A DNA stretch of 34,816 nt from Campylobacterota bacterium (GCA_022600175.1 JAHZKW010000132.1:1-34816); one strand, 5' to 3'; shown: positions 8,511 through 17,529, numbered from the stretch's first letter. A program made the numbers and translations. Notes: a model not told the origin generated them from the letters alone.

Positions 8511-9458
8511 ATGAAAGAATTAAAAATTTTAGCAGTAGTTGTATTTTTTACATTAGTTACTTATTGGGGTGTTGAACCATATGCACATGGGCAAATGCAC
8601 AAACATGTAGAGTCAGAGAACTTTGCATATAAAGATCTTCCTGCTATTGATAAGACAGGAGATGCAACAAGAGGTAGTGAGCTTGTCATGGGGGCAGCTG
8701 CTTGTATCGGTTGTCATGGTATCGAATCGCAAGGTATGCCTGCACCTATGGACGCAGTAACTGCCGCAGCAAGTTATGGTGTCAATCCACCAGATCTTAG
8801 TAATATCGGTGCACTTTACGATGATAAATTCTTAGCAGCACTCATCAAAAATCCTGCACATGCTACAAAATCTGAACATGTCTATAGTGATACAAAACCA
8901 CACCCTATGACTTCATTCTATGGTGCTGGTGGAGACATGGATCAAGAGATTGCTGATATGGTTGCATACTTTAAGTCTATTGCTCCAAAAGAGATCTCTA
9001 ACAAGCAAGCGTTCGTAGATGCTTGTGGTAGATGTCACGCAATGCGTTATGATAAATGGACTCAAATTGGATCTGTTCCAAAAACAAAGTCTAATATCAA
9101 AACTGGTCAAGACCTTGAATTACTTGCGTTTAAGACACAAGTCGGTCAATACCAAAATGCACTTGCTGACTATATGGGTAAACTTCCACCTGATCTATCT
9201 ATGACCATCAGAGCAAAAAGCCATGAGTTCCTTGAGACATTTATCGAAAATCCTCAATCTCAGCTTCCTGGTACTGCAATGCCTAGAGTAGGTCTAACAA
9301 AAGAGGGTACAGCAAAAGTTATGGCTTACATGACTGAAGTTGGTGATCCTAGTAAACCTGCACGTGATTCACTTGGATGGAAAGTAATTCTATTCTTTGT
9401 AATATTCACACTACTTGCATACTTCTGGAAAAAATCTGTTTGGAGAAAGTTACACTAA
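8511..9458 (+). CDS. petC: Di-haem cytochrome c subunit of the cytochrome bc1-type complex
   Basis: A 315-residue protein with two c-type haem motifs, CIGCH (65-69) and CGRCH (172-176), in two tandem cytochrome c domains, an N-terminal hydrophobic segment (about 5-20) and a C-terminal membrane helix (VILFFVIFTLLAYFW). This replaces mono-haem cytochrome c1 of mitochondria and alpha-proteobacteria and is the arrangement known for Campylobacterota. Likely axial methionines lie in HPMTSFYG and GTAMPRVG. It should take electrons from the Rieske centre and deliver them to soluble cytochromes or an oxidase. GGAGG lies about 8 bases before the ATG. A perfect 12-bp hairpin follows the stop. Confidence 0.94.
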   Translation: MKELKILAVVVFFTLVTYWGVEPYAHGQMHKHVESENFAYKDLPAIDKTGDATRGSELVMGAAACIGCHGIESQGMPAPMDAVTAAASYGVNPPDLSNIGALYDDKFLAALIKNPAHATKSEHVYSDTKPHPMTSFYGAGGDMDQEIADMVAYFKSIAPKEISNKQAFVDACGRCHAMRYDKWTQIGSVPKTKSNIKTGQDLELLAFKTQVGQYQNALADYMGKLPPDLSMTIRAKSHEFLETFIENPQSQLPGTAMPRVGLTKEGTAKVMAYMTEVGDPSKPARDSLGWKVILFFVIFTLLAYFWKKSVWRKLH

Positions 9459-9468
9459 ATCTCTTATT

Positions 9469-9495
9469 ACTAAAGAGGCATAATGCCTCTTTAGT
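9469..9495 (+). terminator. Strong hairpin after petC
   Basis: A perfect 12-bp inverted repeat with a 3-base loop: ACTAAAGAGGCA, TAA, then its reverse complement. It starts 10 bases after the petC stop. The downstream bases are not a T-run, so it may be a bidirectional terminator or a 3'-end stabiliser. Flanking TTATTACT (9464-9471) and AGTAATAA (9501-9508) are also complementary and could form an alternative outer stem. Confidence 0.65.
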
Positions 9496-9588
9496 CTTCT
9501 AGTAATAAAAATCATCGCTTTTATTAATTTATTGTTCTATCTACTTGGTAGAAATATTAAATATAGTATCTAGAGGTTATTTAGGAAG

Positions 9589-9610
9589 GAAAGAGAATTA
9601 ACTCTCTTTC
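9589..9610 (+). terminator. Possible plus-strand terminator overlapping the accA 3' end
   Basis: GAAAGAGA and TCTCTTTC form an 8-bp stem around a 6-base loop, followed on the plus strand by TCTTTTTTAT. The loop contains the accA stop codon and the T-run comes from its last Lys/Glu codons. It could stop petABC read-through into accA antisense. Confidence 0.35.
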
Positions 9611-10648
9611 TCTTTTTTATCATGGCTTGGTTGAATTTTATCTAGGAAGGTATTGAATTTACTAGCGAGTTCACTTTTGAGTTCATGTTCCTCTTCTTCT
9701 GCATCTGCCAATTCATCAGTGAATGCACCAATTGAAGTAAGTTTTTCATAACGAAGGTTCAATCTTTCCATATCATCGAGTTTTTCTAATGCATCTACAG
9801 AGTCAAGGAAATACTTTTTAAGTGCTAAAATAGCCCCTTTACGGTCTCTATGACCACCTTCAATCGGTTCATCAATCACATCATCGATAAGATTAAGTTC
9901 TTTCAGATCTTCAGCAGTAATTTTCATCGCTTTGGTTGCCTGTTCTTGCTTTTTAGGATCATTCCATAAAATTGCAGCACACCCTTCAGGAGAAATCACA
10001 CTAAACACAGAATATCGCATCATCGCTAACTTATCAGCGACACCAATCGCAAGTGCCCCACCACTACCACCTTCACCAATTACAATTGATACTGTGATAG
10101 TATTTAGGTCACTTAACTCAAAAAGATTTTTTGCAATGGCCTCACTTTGACCTCTCTCTTCTGCACCTATTCCAGGGTACGCACCTGGAGTATCAACAAG
10201 AAATAGGATTGGAAGTTTAAACTTCTCTGCCATTCTAGCAACACGTAATGCTTTACGATACCCATCTGGTTGAGGCATACCAAAATTTCTTTTGATTTTG
10301 TTTTTTGTTCCACGCCCTTTTTGCTCACCGATAACAACCACTTTTCTACCAGAAATAGTTCCGATATAACAGATAATTGCTTGATCATCAGCATATACAC
10401 GATCCCCATGAATCTCATAAGCATCTTCCATCATACCACGAATATAGTCTAAGGCATAAGGACGGCTTGGATGACGTGCAAGTTGTAATTTTTGATAGTC
10501 GCCTAATCCTTTATAGGTTTTAGCAATCTCTTTTTCTAAAATTTTTTTCTAACGTAGCTACTGTTACAAAATCACCTACTGACTTTGCCTCTTGCATTTC
10601 AAAATCAATCTGTTGAATACTTTTTTCAAAGTCAAGGTATGAAACCAT
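9598..10648 (-). CDS. accA: Acetyl-CoA carboxylase carboxyltransferase subunit alpha, interrupted by a 1-base frameshift
   Basis: With AccD this subunit moves carboxyl from carboxybiotin to acetyl-CoA to make malonyl-CoA. The uninterrupted frame (10434-9598) begins internally at [12 protein letters not shown], but the N-terminal part is encoded just upstream in another frame: from ATG 10648, [16 protein letters not shown] through VATLEK, then after the shift [16 protein letters not shown] and [17 protein letters not shown], as expected for AccA. The frames are joined across a run of seven A (minus strand, 10548-10542); six A would make one continuous frame of 349 codons. As written, translation from 10648 stops about 15 codons after the run. 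Core motifs are intact: [55 protein letters not shown] charged C-terminal extension makes it longer than the usual ~315 residues. It lies 9 bases after fabF. A sequencing error or slippage is more likely than gene loss, since AccA is normally essential. Confidence 0.9.
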
Positions 10649-10657
10649 TAAAAACCC

Positions 10658-11875
10658 TTATTGAAACTTTTTGAGGATGATAGAACCATTCGTTCCACCA
10701 AATCCAAATGAATTACTCATGATAGTGTCAATCTCTGCATTTCTAGCAGTATTAGGTACATAATCAAGATCACAATCTTCATCTGCTGTTGTATAGTTGA
10801 TTGTTGGAGGAATAATATTATCTCTCATAGCCATTACTGAGATAATAGCCTCCATTGCCCCTGCAGCACCTAAACAGTGTCCGATCTGCCCTTTAGTAGA
10901 ACTTACAGGTGGACAATTTTCTTTGCTACCAAATAAAAGTTTTAACGCAGCTGTCTCATTTTTATCATTTGCAGGGGTACTAGTACCATGCGCATTGACA
11001 TAATCAATAGAAGGTTTTCCTGCCATCTCATAAGCAGCTTTCATCGCACGATAAGGACCATCAACGACTGGCGAGGTAATATGATTAGCATCACCGCTTT
11101 CACCAAACCCAACAACCTCTGCATAAATGTGTGCACCTCTTTTTTGTGCTGACTCTAACTCTTCTAAAACAAGTGCTCCAGCTCCTTCACCCATGACAAA
11201 ACCATTTCTATCCGCATCAAATGGACGTGATGCAGTTTGAGGATCTTCATTTTTTGTAGAGAGTGCTTTCATTGATGCAAATCCACCAATACCCGCACCA
11301 CAGATTGCTGATTCAGCACCTACAACCAACATACTTTCAGCACCACCTAACATAATTGTTTTAGTAGCATTACTAATAGCATGTGTACCAGCTGCACAGG
11401 CAGTAACGTCCGATAGGTTTGGTCCTTTAAGTCCATGTTCAATAGAGATAAATCCACCTAACATATTGACCAATGCAGAAGGAATAAAAAATGGAGATAT
11501 TCTTCTTGGGCCTCTTGTCTCAGCGATTACTGAGTTTTTCTCAATATTGATCAATCCACCAATTCCAGATGCAGATACAATGCCAAAACGCTCAGCATCA
11601 ATCTCAGTAAATTTAGCATCAGCCATCGCCTCTTGCGCTGCTTTAATACCAAATTGAATAAAACGATCTGCTTTTTTAACTTCTTTTGGATTCATAATGG
11701 TATTAGGGTCAAACTCTTTAACTTCTCCCGCAATAGAAACAGAATAGCTGCTTGTATCAAATAGAGTAATACTGTTAATGCCACACTCTCCAGCAACTAT
11801 GGCTTTAAAAGAACTCTCTTTATCATGACCTACGGAATTTATCATACCCATTCCCGTTATTACAACTCTTTTCAC
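10658..11875 (-). CDS. fabF: Beta-ketoacyl-ACP synthase II
   Basis: A 405-residue thiolase-fold condensing enzyme that elongates acyl-ACP with malonyl-ACP. The catalytic triad is visible: Cys160 (VTACAAGTH), the first His in NAHGTSTPANDKNE and the second in GQIGHCLGAAGAMEA; the C-terminal SFGFGGTNGS loop is typical of KAS I/II. Length and the N-terminal RVVITGMGMI agree with FabF. The start is GTG at 11875 with AAGGAG eight bases upstream on the minus strand. It lies between acpP (89-base gap containing a large hairpin) and accA (9-base gap). Confidence 0.95.
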   Translation of the reverse strand: MKRVVITGMGMINSVGHDKESSFKAIVAGECGINSITLFDTSSYSVSIAGEVKEFDPNTIMNPKEVKKADRFIQFGIKAAQEAMADAKFTEIDAERFGIVSASGIGGLINIEKNSVIAETRGPRRISPFFIPSALVNMLGGFISIEHGLKGPNLSDVTACAAGTHAISNATKTIMLGGAESMLVVGAESAICGAGIGGFASMKALSTKNEDPQTASRPFDADRNGFVMGEGAGALVLEELESAQKRGAHIYAEVVGFGESGDANHITSPVVDGPYRAMKAAYEMAGKPSIDYVNAHGTSTPANDKNETAALKLLFGSKENCPPVSSTKGQIGHCLGAAGAMEAIISVMAMRDNIIPPTINYTTADEDCDLDYVPNTARNAEIDTIMSNSFGFGGTNGSIILKKFQ

Positions 11876-11902
11876 TGCTCTATCTCCTTCGTCTCTTTAC
11901 TT

Positions 11903-11942
11903 ATTTTGCAAAGAGCACCATGATACTGCTCTTTGACAAAAT
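11903..11942 (-). promoter_or_regulatory. Large intercistronic hairpin between acpP and fabF
   Basis: ATTTTG-CAAAGAGCA pairs with TGCTCTTTG-(A)-CAAAAT: a 9-bp perfect inner stem and a 6-bp outer stem separated by one bulged base, with a 9-base loop. No T-run follows on the minus strand, so it is better explained as an attenuator, processing site or 3' stabiliser of acpP mRNA than as a classical terminator. The fabF ribosome-binding site lies about 20 bases further downstream. Confidence 0.55.
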
Positions 11943-11964
11943 ATAATAATCGGTTTATTTAAAA

Positions 11965-12198
11965 TTATGCGTTATTATCTTCGATATATTTAAGGGCATC
12001 GCCAACTGTTGCAATACTCTCTGCATCACTATCAGGGATCTCAATATCAAATTTCTCTTCAAGAGCCATCACAAGCTCAACAACGTCTAATGAGTCCGCA
12101 CCTAAATCTTCAACAAATTTAGAATCTTCTTTTACCTCATCTGCATTACAGTTTAACTGCTCAACTACTACTTCTTTAATGTCATCAATTAATGCCAT
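11965..12198 (-). CDS. acpP: Acyl carrier protein
   Basis: A 77-residue acidic four-helix carrier with the phosphopantetheine attachment Ser36 in [16 protein letters not shown]. It shuttles growing acyl chains between fatty acid synthesis enzymes. The start [10 protein letters not shown] at 12198 is chosen because AAGGAG lies just upstream with normal spacing; the frame is open to 12237, but the extra 13 residues (rich in Tyr and Gln) would cross the ribosome-binding site and match no ACP. Acidic residues dominate, as usual. It sits between fabG (95-base gap) and fabF, and a TATATT box about 20 bases upstream may give it a promoter of its own. Confidence 0.97.
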   Translation of the reverse strand: MALIDDIKEVVVEQLNCNADEVKEDSKFVEDLGADSLDVVELVMALEEKFDIEIPDSDAESIATVGDALKYIEDNNA

Positions 12199-12231
12199 TG
12201 TTTCTCCTTGATAATATAGTACTTGATAGTC

Positions 12232-12257
12232 TACCAAAAAATTACTAAAGTTTGGTA
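12232..12257 (-). repeat. Short inverted repeat between fabG and acpP
   Basis: TACCAAA and TTTGGTA (7 bp) flank a 12-base AT-rich spacer, 34 bases upstream of the acpP start. It may be an operator half-site pair or a weak hairpin between the cistrons. No regulator can be assigned from the sequence. Confidence 0.3.
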
Positions 12258-12293
12258 AACAAAAATTTTTAATACACCAAAAACACGAATCGT

Positions 12294-13037
12294 TTAAACG
12301 TACATACCACCATTGACTTTGAGGATTTCACCTGTAATATAAGCAGATGAATCACTCAATAAAAAAGCTACAGCCTCGGCAACATCATTCGAGCTACCAA
12401 AACGCTTTAACGGGATTTTATCAATATAGCTTTTTTTGATTTCGTCACTTAGCTCATCTGTCATATCTGTAGCGATAAAACCTGGTGTGATAACATTGAA
12501 TCTTATACCTCTTGCAGCACCTTCAAGTGCAAAACTTTTCGTCATTGAGTTCATTGCACCTTTACTAGCTGTATAATTTACCTGACCAATATTTCCTGTT
12601 TCACTCACAATTGATGAAACATTTACAACAGCACCAAAACGCTTTTTGCTCATTGCTTTGAGTGCTTCACGACAACCGATGAAAGAGGAGTTAAGGTTAG
12701 TTTTAATCACACTGTCAAAATCTTCCATCTTCATACGAAGGGCCAGTTTATCATTGGTAATACCTGCATTGTTAACAAGATATGCTAATGCTCCATCACT
12801 CTCTACTATTGTCTTGACACCATCAATAAACCCCGCTTCATCACTTGCATCAAAACAGATAACAGCAGCTTGTCCACCTGCTTTTTCAATCTCCTCTTTC
12901 AATGCATCAGCAAGTTCTGGCTTAGAACGGTAATTAATCCACACTTTAAGCCCATAATTTGCTAAAACTCTGGCTATATCAGCGCCTATACCTTTGCTTG
13001 CACCTGTGATCAGTACGTTTGTTCCAGTAAAATTCAT
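12294..13037 (-). CDS. fabG: 3-oxoacyl-ACP reductase
   Basis: A 247-residue short-chain dehydrogenase reducing beta-ketoacyl-ACP with NADPH in fatty acid elongation. Visible: the cofactor loop TGASKGIG (11-18), NNAG (89-92), the catalytic Ser142, Tyr155 and Lys159 ([14 protein letters not shown]) and the C-terminal [14 protein letters not shown]. Length and its position before acpP and fabF support FabG rather than another family member. It is the first gene of the fabG-acpP-fabF-accA block and diverges from the thioredoxin-fold gene at 13103 across a 65-base gap. Confidence 0.95.
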   Translation of the reverse strand: MNFTGTNVLITGASKGIGADIARVLANYGLKVWINYRSKPELADALKEEIEKAGGQAAVICFDASDEAGFIDGVKTIVESDGALAYLVNNAGITNDKLALRMKMEDFDSVIKTNLNSSFIGCREALKAMSKKRFGAVVNVSSIVSETGNIGQVNYTASKGAMNSMTKSFALEGAARGIRFNVITPGFIATDMTDELSDEIKKSYIDKIPLKRFGSSNDVAEAVAFLLSDSSAYITGEILKVNGGMYV

Positions 13038-13102
13038 CTTTTATCCTAAATTAAAAACTTTTTATTTATCATATACAAAATTGTATTAAAAAGGCTACAG
13101 CA

Positions 13103-13573
13103 ATGAAGAAGCTTATTCTCCTATTTTCACTCCTTTCTCTTTCTCTCTATGCAGAGAATTTTAGACTTGAAACACTACAACAAAACACAATCCCTATCAG
13201 CAACTATGATGGCAATCTCATGATAGAAGATAAAGCATACAAAGAAAAAAATATTTTACTCTTCTTCTTTGGTACACAATGCCCCTACTGTATCAAAGAG
13301 ATCCCTGATATTAATGAATTAGATTTTGAAAATGACAACCTCAAAGTCATTGGAATTCATGCGCAACATGAGATTTCAGATAATAAATTAAAAGCTTTTG
13401 TCAAAAAGAAAGGATTTGTGTTTGAAGTTTTGGCATTCAAAGATGGTATGAAAATTGTAGAGCATCTTATAGCACGAAAAATGTGGATAGGTGGTGTGCC
13501 ATATCACATTCTTATTGATAAACATGGCAACCTTGAACCTGTGGAGCTTAGTGAAGTTTTACATAAATTATAA
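13103..13573 (+). CDS. Secreted thioredoxin-fold protein with CPYC motif (TlpA-like)
   Basis: A 156-residue protein with a signal peptide (residues 1-17, ending SLYA), so it should work in the periplasm. The redox motif is CPYC (Cys60, Cys63, in FFGTQCPYC) and the cis-proline loop is GGVPYHILID, both normal for the thioredoxin fold; LIDKHGNL is typical of TlpA/ResA-like proteins. CPYC is the glutaredoxin-type dipeptide, suggesting a reductase or disulphide exchange role; the partner is unknown. It stands alone between divergent fabG and convergent gpmI, whose coding region ends 2 bases after its stop. It is only distantly similar to the CPxC triplet at 23463-24761. Confidence 0.82.
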   Translation: MKKLILLFSLLSLSLYAENFRLETLQQNTIPISNYDGNLMIEDKAYKEKNILLFFFGTQCPYCIKEIPDINELDFENDNLKVIGIHAQHEISDNKLKAFVKKKGFVFEVLAFKDGMKIVEHLIARKMWIGGVPYHILIDKHGNLEPVELSEVLHKL

Positions 13574-13575
13574 CA

Positions 13576-15054
13576 CTATATGAGTGGGGTATCCATCTCC
13601 TTAGGGATTTCAAGCCCCATCAGTTCCAAAACTGTTGGGGCAATATTATTTAACCCACCTGATTTTACTTCTGTTACACCATCACTCATAACAAAACAAA
13701 ATACATCAAACGTAGTATGATTTGTCAATGTTTTACCTTCATCAGTTTTCATCTGTTCACAGTTTCCATGGTCACTTGTCAATACCAAACTATACCCTTC
13801 CTCTTTGGCTATATCAATAATTTGACCTAACTCATTATCTACAGCCTCCACAGCTTCAATACCTGCATGATATACACCTGTATGTCCTACCATATCACCA
13901 TTAGCAAAATTCACAACAATAAAATCATACCCCTCTTTCATCGCCACTCTCACATTTTCTCCCACTGCTGCGGCACTCATTTCAGGCTTCATATCATATG
14001 TTTTGACATCTGGACTAGGTACTAAAACCCGACTCTCATTAAAAAATGGCTCTTCTACACCACCATTCAAAAAGAACGTCACATGTGCATATTTTTCAGT
14101 TTCAGAAGTATGCAGCTGGTTTAAACCAGCTGTACTAATCACCTCTGCTAATGTATTTGTAGGCGCTTTCTCTTCAAAAATAACTGGATAAGGAAATGCC
14201 TTATTGTACTGTGTCATCGTTGCAATATGCACATTTACATCTGTACGTTTAAATGCTTCAAATGTATCATTTCCCACAGCATCAACAATCTCCCGCATAC
14301 GGTCACTTCTAAAGTTTGCAAAAATCACACCATCATTTTCCTCAAAACCACGATAGTCACCAAAAGCAACAGGTTCTATAAATTCATCTTTGATATCACC
14401 CTCATGTTGTGCATTCACATAGTCTATCACCGAATGTGCTGTTTTTGGCATCGCTTTAGCAATCGCATCATAACCTCTCTGGACTCTTTCCCAACGGGTA
14501 TCTCGATCCATCGTATAAAATCTTCCACTTATGGTTGCGATGGAGATCTGCTCATCTAAAATTGTTTCAATCTGTTCTATGTATGTCGGTGCTGATGTAG
14601 GACTTACATCACGTCCATCAGTGATAAGATGAAGATATACTTCTTTACCCTTATCTGCTGCAATCTTTGCCATTGCTATAATATGATCAATATGCGAGTG
14701 CACACCACCATCACTGAGTAACCCTACAACATGGATAGCATTACTTTTAGCTAATAACTCTGTCACAACCCTATTCTTAGCCAATGATTCATCATCAACA
14801 GCTTTTGTAATCTTAACAAGGTTTTGATATAAAACTCTTCCACTTCCAATCGTCATGTGCCCTACTTCACTATTACCCATCTGACCTTCAGGAAGCCCAA
14901 CAGATAGTCCCGAAGTTTTGATCAAAGCATAAGGTACATTTTCAAATAGATAATCATATGCAGGTTTTTTTGCATTACAAAATGCATTGTTCTCACATGA
15001 GTCGTTATAACCGATCCCGTCTGTTATAATTAATAAAGCTTTATTGGTTTTCAT
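13576..15054 (-). CDS. gpmI: 2,3-bisphosphoglycerate-independent phosphoglycerate mutase
   Basis: A 492-residue alkaline-phosphatase-superfamily enzyme interconverting 3- and 2-phosphoglycerate. The metal and nucleophile residues are visible: Asp12 (ITDGIG), Ser62 (EGQMGNSEVGHMTIG), the HSHIDH stretch, DGRDVSPTSAP, FRSDRMRE, and TSDHGNCEQM near the C-terminus. Length is near the usual 490-510. It is monocistronic, convergent with the gene at 13103 and divergent from mraY. A perfect 10-bp hairpin ends right at its GGAG ribosome-binding site, which could control translation. Confidence 0.96.
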   Translation of the reverse strand: MKTNKALLIITDGIGYNDSCENNAFCNAKKPAYDYLFENVPYALIKTSGLSVGLPEGQMGNSEVGHMTIGSGRVLYQNLVKITKAVDDESLAKNRVVTELLAKSNAIHVVGLLSDGGVHSHIDHIIAMAKIAADKGKEVYLHLITDGRDVSPTSAPTYIEQIETILDEQISIATISGRFYTMDRDTRWERVQRGYDAIAKAMPKTAHSVIDYVNAQHEGDIKDEFIEPVAFGDYRGFEENDGVIFANFRSDRMREIVDAVGNDTFEAFKRTDVNVHIATMTQYNKAFPYPVIFEEKAPTNTLAEVISTAGLNQLHTSETEKYAHVTFFLNGGVEEPFFNESRVLVPSPDVKTYDMKPEMSAAAVGENVRVAMKEGYDFIVVNFANGDMVGHTGVYHAGIEAVEAVDNELGQIIDIAKEEGYSLVLTSDHGNCEQMKTDEGKTLTNHTTFDVFCFVMSDGVTEVKSGGLNNIAPTVLELMGLEIPKEMDTPLI

Positions 15055-15066
15055 TTTCTCTTCTCC

Positions 15067-15093
15067 TTTTTACTGGATATTTACCAGTAAAAA
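15067..15093 (-). promoter_or_regulatory. Hairpin in the gpmI leader, abutting the ribosome-binding site
   Basis: TTTTTACTGG and CCAGTAAAAA form a perfect 10-bp inverted repeat with a 7-base loop. On the minus strand the GGAG of the gpmI ribosome-binding site follows the stem directly. It could be an RNA stem near the translation start or a palindromic operator. No T-run follows on either strand, so it is not a standard terminator. Confidence 0.5.
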
Positions 15094-15248
15094 TCCCTCT
15101 CGTCTAAAGTATGTCACAAATCTCACCTTATCGAGAAAAATAATTAATTTTTTGTTTTTAGACATTAATTACAATATCTAAAGTTACCCGCTATGCGCTT
15201 AAGATAAATTTTACTAAAATATCACTTTTAATACTTTTAAGGAACTTA

Positions 15249-16310
15249 ATGCTCTATCTGCTTCACCAATTACTAGATATCAACATCTTTCAATACATCA
15301 CAGTCCGTGCTGGTATATCGTTTTTTACAGCGTTTATTTTAACCCTCCTCTTAATTCCTAAATATATTACTTGGGCAAAAGCGAAAAAAGCCAACCAACC
15401 CATCTACAAATATGCACCAGACTCTCACCAAGTAAAATCTACAACACCTACCATGGGTGGTATTGTATTTTTAGCATCAACTCTGCTAGCATCGCTCTTA
15501 ACGATTAAATATAACAACTTCTATGCCATGGGTGCAATTTTAACAATCGTCCTTTTTGCCCTCATCGGTATTAAAGATGATATGTCAAAAATTTTTCATC
15601 AAAAAAATGAAGCAGGATTAAGCTCTAGAGCCAAATTTTTGATGCAGGTAGGGATGAGTTTAATTATAGGTTTATACCTCTATTTTGGTAACTTTATGAC
15701 AGAGCTCTATATCCCTTTTTATAAACATCCACTCTTTGATATGCATATTTTAGCGATTGTTTTTTGGATCATGGTTTTTGTCTCTACCTCAAATGCTGTC
15801 AATCTCACAGATGGACTTGATGGACTTGCTACAGTACCCTCTATATTTTCAATCATGAGCCTTAGTGTATTTGTCTATATTATGGGTCATGCCATCTTGA
15901 GTGACTATCTTTTAGTACCAAATATCAAAGGTATTGGAGAGGTTACTATTGTTGCTACAGCACTTGTAGGTTCGTTGATTGGATTCTTATGGCATAACTG
16001 TCATCCTGCGGAGATATTTATGGGAGATAGTGGAAGTCTAAGTCTTGGAGGATTTATTGCCTATATGGCTATCATTACTAAAAATGAGATTTTACTCTTA
16101 CTCATCGGATTTGTTTTTGTGATGGAAACTGTTTCAGTGATCCTTCAAGTAGGCAGCTATAAAGCACGTAAAAAGCGTGTCTTTCGTATGGCACCAATTC
16201 ATCACCATTTTGAGCTTAAAGGATGGGCAGAAAACAAGATCATTGTACGATTTTGGATTATTGCACTTATTACCAATATCTTAGCACTCATCACACTAAA
16301 GATAAGATAA
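15249..16310 (+). CDS. mraY: Phospho-N-acetylmuramoyl-pentapeptide transferase
   Basis: A 353-residue polytopic membrane enzyme that makes lipid I from UDP-MurNAc-pentapeptide and undecaprenyl phosphate. Family signatures: [12 protein letters not shown] (64-75), GIKDDMSK (Asp110, Asp111), [23 protein letters not shown] and the C-terminal [13 protein letters not shown]. About ten hydrophobic helices are apparent. GGAA lies 6 bases before the ATG. Its TAA stop shares a base with the murD ATG (TAATG), so the two are co-transcribed and probably coupled. The 194-base upstream gap has the gpmI hairpin and an AT-rich stretch with no other feature that I can support. Confidence 0.97.
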   Translation: MLYLLHQLLDINIFQYITVRAGISFFTAFILTLLLIPKYITWAKAKKANQPIYKYAPDSHQVKSTTPTMGGIVFLASTLLASLLTIKYNNFYAMGAILTIVLFALIGIKDDMSKIFHQKNEAGLSSRAKFLMQVGMSLIIGLYLYFGNFMTELYIPFYKHPLFDMHILAIVFWIMVFVSTSNAVNLTDGLDGLATVPSIFSIMSLSVFVYIMGHAILSDYLLVPNIKGIGEVTIVATALVGSLIGFLWHNCHPAEIFMGDSGSLSLGGFIAYMAIITKNEILLLLIGFVFVMETVSVILQVGSYKARKKRVFRMAPIHHHFELKGWAENKIIVRFWIIALITNILALITLKIR

Positions 16311-17512
16311 TGACAATATTTGGCTATGGCAAAACCACAAAAGCAATTGTTGATAAGTTTGGTAACTGTACTGTCTATGATGATAAATTCTCAGCAGTCA
16401 CTATGGATAAAAATGGGAATGAATTTCTACCGCCAGAGATGTTTGATCCATACAAAAGTAATCTTGAAGTAACAAGTCCAGGTATTCCCCCATCAAACCC
16501 TTTGATCCAAAAAGCACAAAACTTGATCAGCGAATATGATCTTTTTGCTAAAGAGATGCCCTACTCTATCTGGATCACAGGCACCAATGGTAAAACGACT
16601 ACCACAAACATGATGCAACACCTTTTAGCAGAGAGAGGCAGTCAAGAGGGAGGAAATGTCGGAAGCCCCTTAGCAAACTTAGATCAAAGTGCCCCAATTT
16701 GGATACTTGAAACAAGCTCTTTTACTCTTCACTATACCAATATCGCTAAACCAAATCTTTACATCATCTTGCCAATCTCGCCAGATCATATCAGTTGGCA
16801 TGGAAGTTTTGAAGCCTATGAAGCAGATAAACTTAAACCACTCACAATGATGCAAGAGGGTGAAGTTGTAATCTTGCCAAAAAAATATGCTGATTATCCA
16901 AGCAATGCTTTCAAAATACCTTATGAAAGTCCTGAAGATTTAGCCACCTATTTTGAAATCGATCTAAACAAGATAAACTTTACTGAACCATTTTTAACAG
17001 ATTCCCTACTTGCTTTAGCAACAACAAAAATCCTTTTTGATGAGCTTGATTATGAAAAGATCAATACATTTCAAATAGGAAGCCATCGAGTTGAAAGATT
17101 TAGAGACAAATATAAGAGACTCTGGATCAATGACTCAAAAGCAACTAATGTAGATGCCACCATAGCAGCACTTAAAAGCTACAAAAAAAATAAAATCAAC
17201 CTGATTTTAGGCGGTGATGACAAAGGTGCAGACCTCACACCACTTTTTGAAGCACTTAAAAGTTATCAGGTACATATCTTCTCCATCGGTATCAATAGCG
17301 ACAAAATAAATACCCTTGCAAACAACTATGATCTTCCTTGCACACCATGCCAAACATTAGAAAATGCTGTTAAGAACATTGATATGCTCTTAGAGAAAGT
17401 AGCATCAAACAGCGTCAATTTACTCTCTCCAGCAGCGGCAAGTTTAGATCAATTTACCTCATATGCACAAAGAGGTGAAGATTTTATGCGTTTTGTACAG
17501 AATTTAAGTTGA
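16310..17512 (+). CDS. murD: UDP-N-acetylmuramoylalanine--D-glutamate ligase
   Basis: A 400-residue Mur ligase adding D-Glu to UDP-MurNAc-L-Ala in the cytoplasm. The ATP-binding loop is ITGTNGKTTTT (about 89-99), ETSSFTLHY follows, HRVERF begins the C-terminal part, WINDSKATN and LILGGDDKGADL are conserved Mur motifs, and LLSPAAASLDQF closes it. The N-terminus is short (FGYGKTT), giving a protein shorter than the ~440 residues of enterobacteria, as is common in Campylobacterota. ATG 16310 overlaps the mraY stop; the longer frame from 16223 would run through the mraY coding region and is rejected. tRNA-Phe follows after about 40 bases. Confidence 0.95.
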   Translation: MTIFGYGKTTKAIVDKFGNCTVYDDKFSAVTMDKNGNEFLPPEMFDPYKSNLEVTSPGIPPSNPLIQKAQNLISEYDLFAKEMPYSIWITGTNGKTTTTNMMQHLLAERGSQEGGNVGSPLANLDQSAPIWILETSSFTLHYTNIAKPNLYIILPISPDHISWHGSFEAYEADKLKPLTMMQEGEVVILPKKYADYPSNAFKIPYESPEDLATYFEIDLNKINFTEPFLTDSLLALATTKILFDELDYEKINTFQIGSHRVERFRDKYKRLWINDSKATNVDATIAALKSYKKNKINLILGGDDKGADLTPLFEALKSYQVHIFSIGINSDKINTLANNYDLPCTPCQTLENAVKNIDMLLEKVASNSVNLLSPAAASLDQFTSYAQRGEDFMRFVQNLS

Positions 17513-17529
17513 ATTTCAAAAATAGTAGC

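Noticed and set aside
12199-12237. N-terminal extension of acpP
   Set aside because: It runs through the AAGGAG ribosome-binding site and does not resemble ACP.
14227-14559. 110-residue Cys/His-rich ORF antisense to gpmI
   Set aside because: It lies wholly within conserved gpmI codons; its composition is a by-product of the opposite strand.
16223-16309. Longer murD start inside mraY
   Set aside because: The extra residues are an out-of-frame reading of mraY's conserved C-terminus; TAATG at 16308-16312 is the normal coupling.
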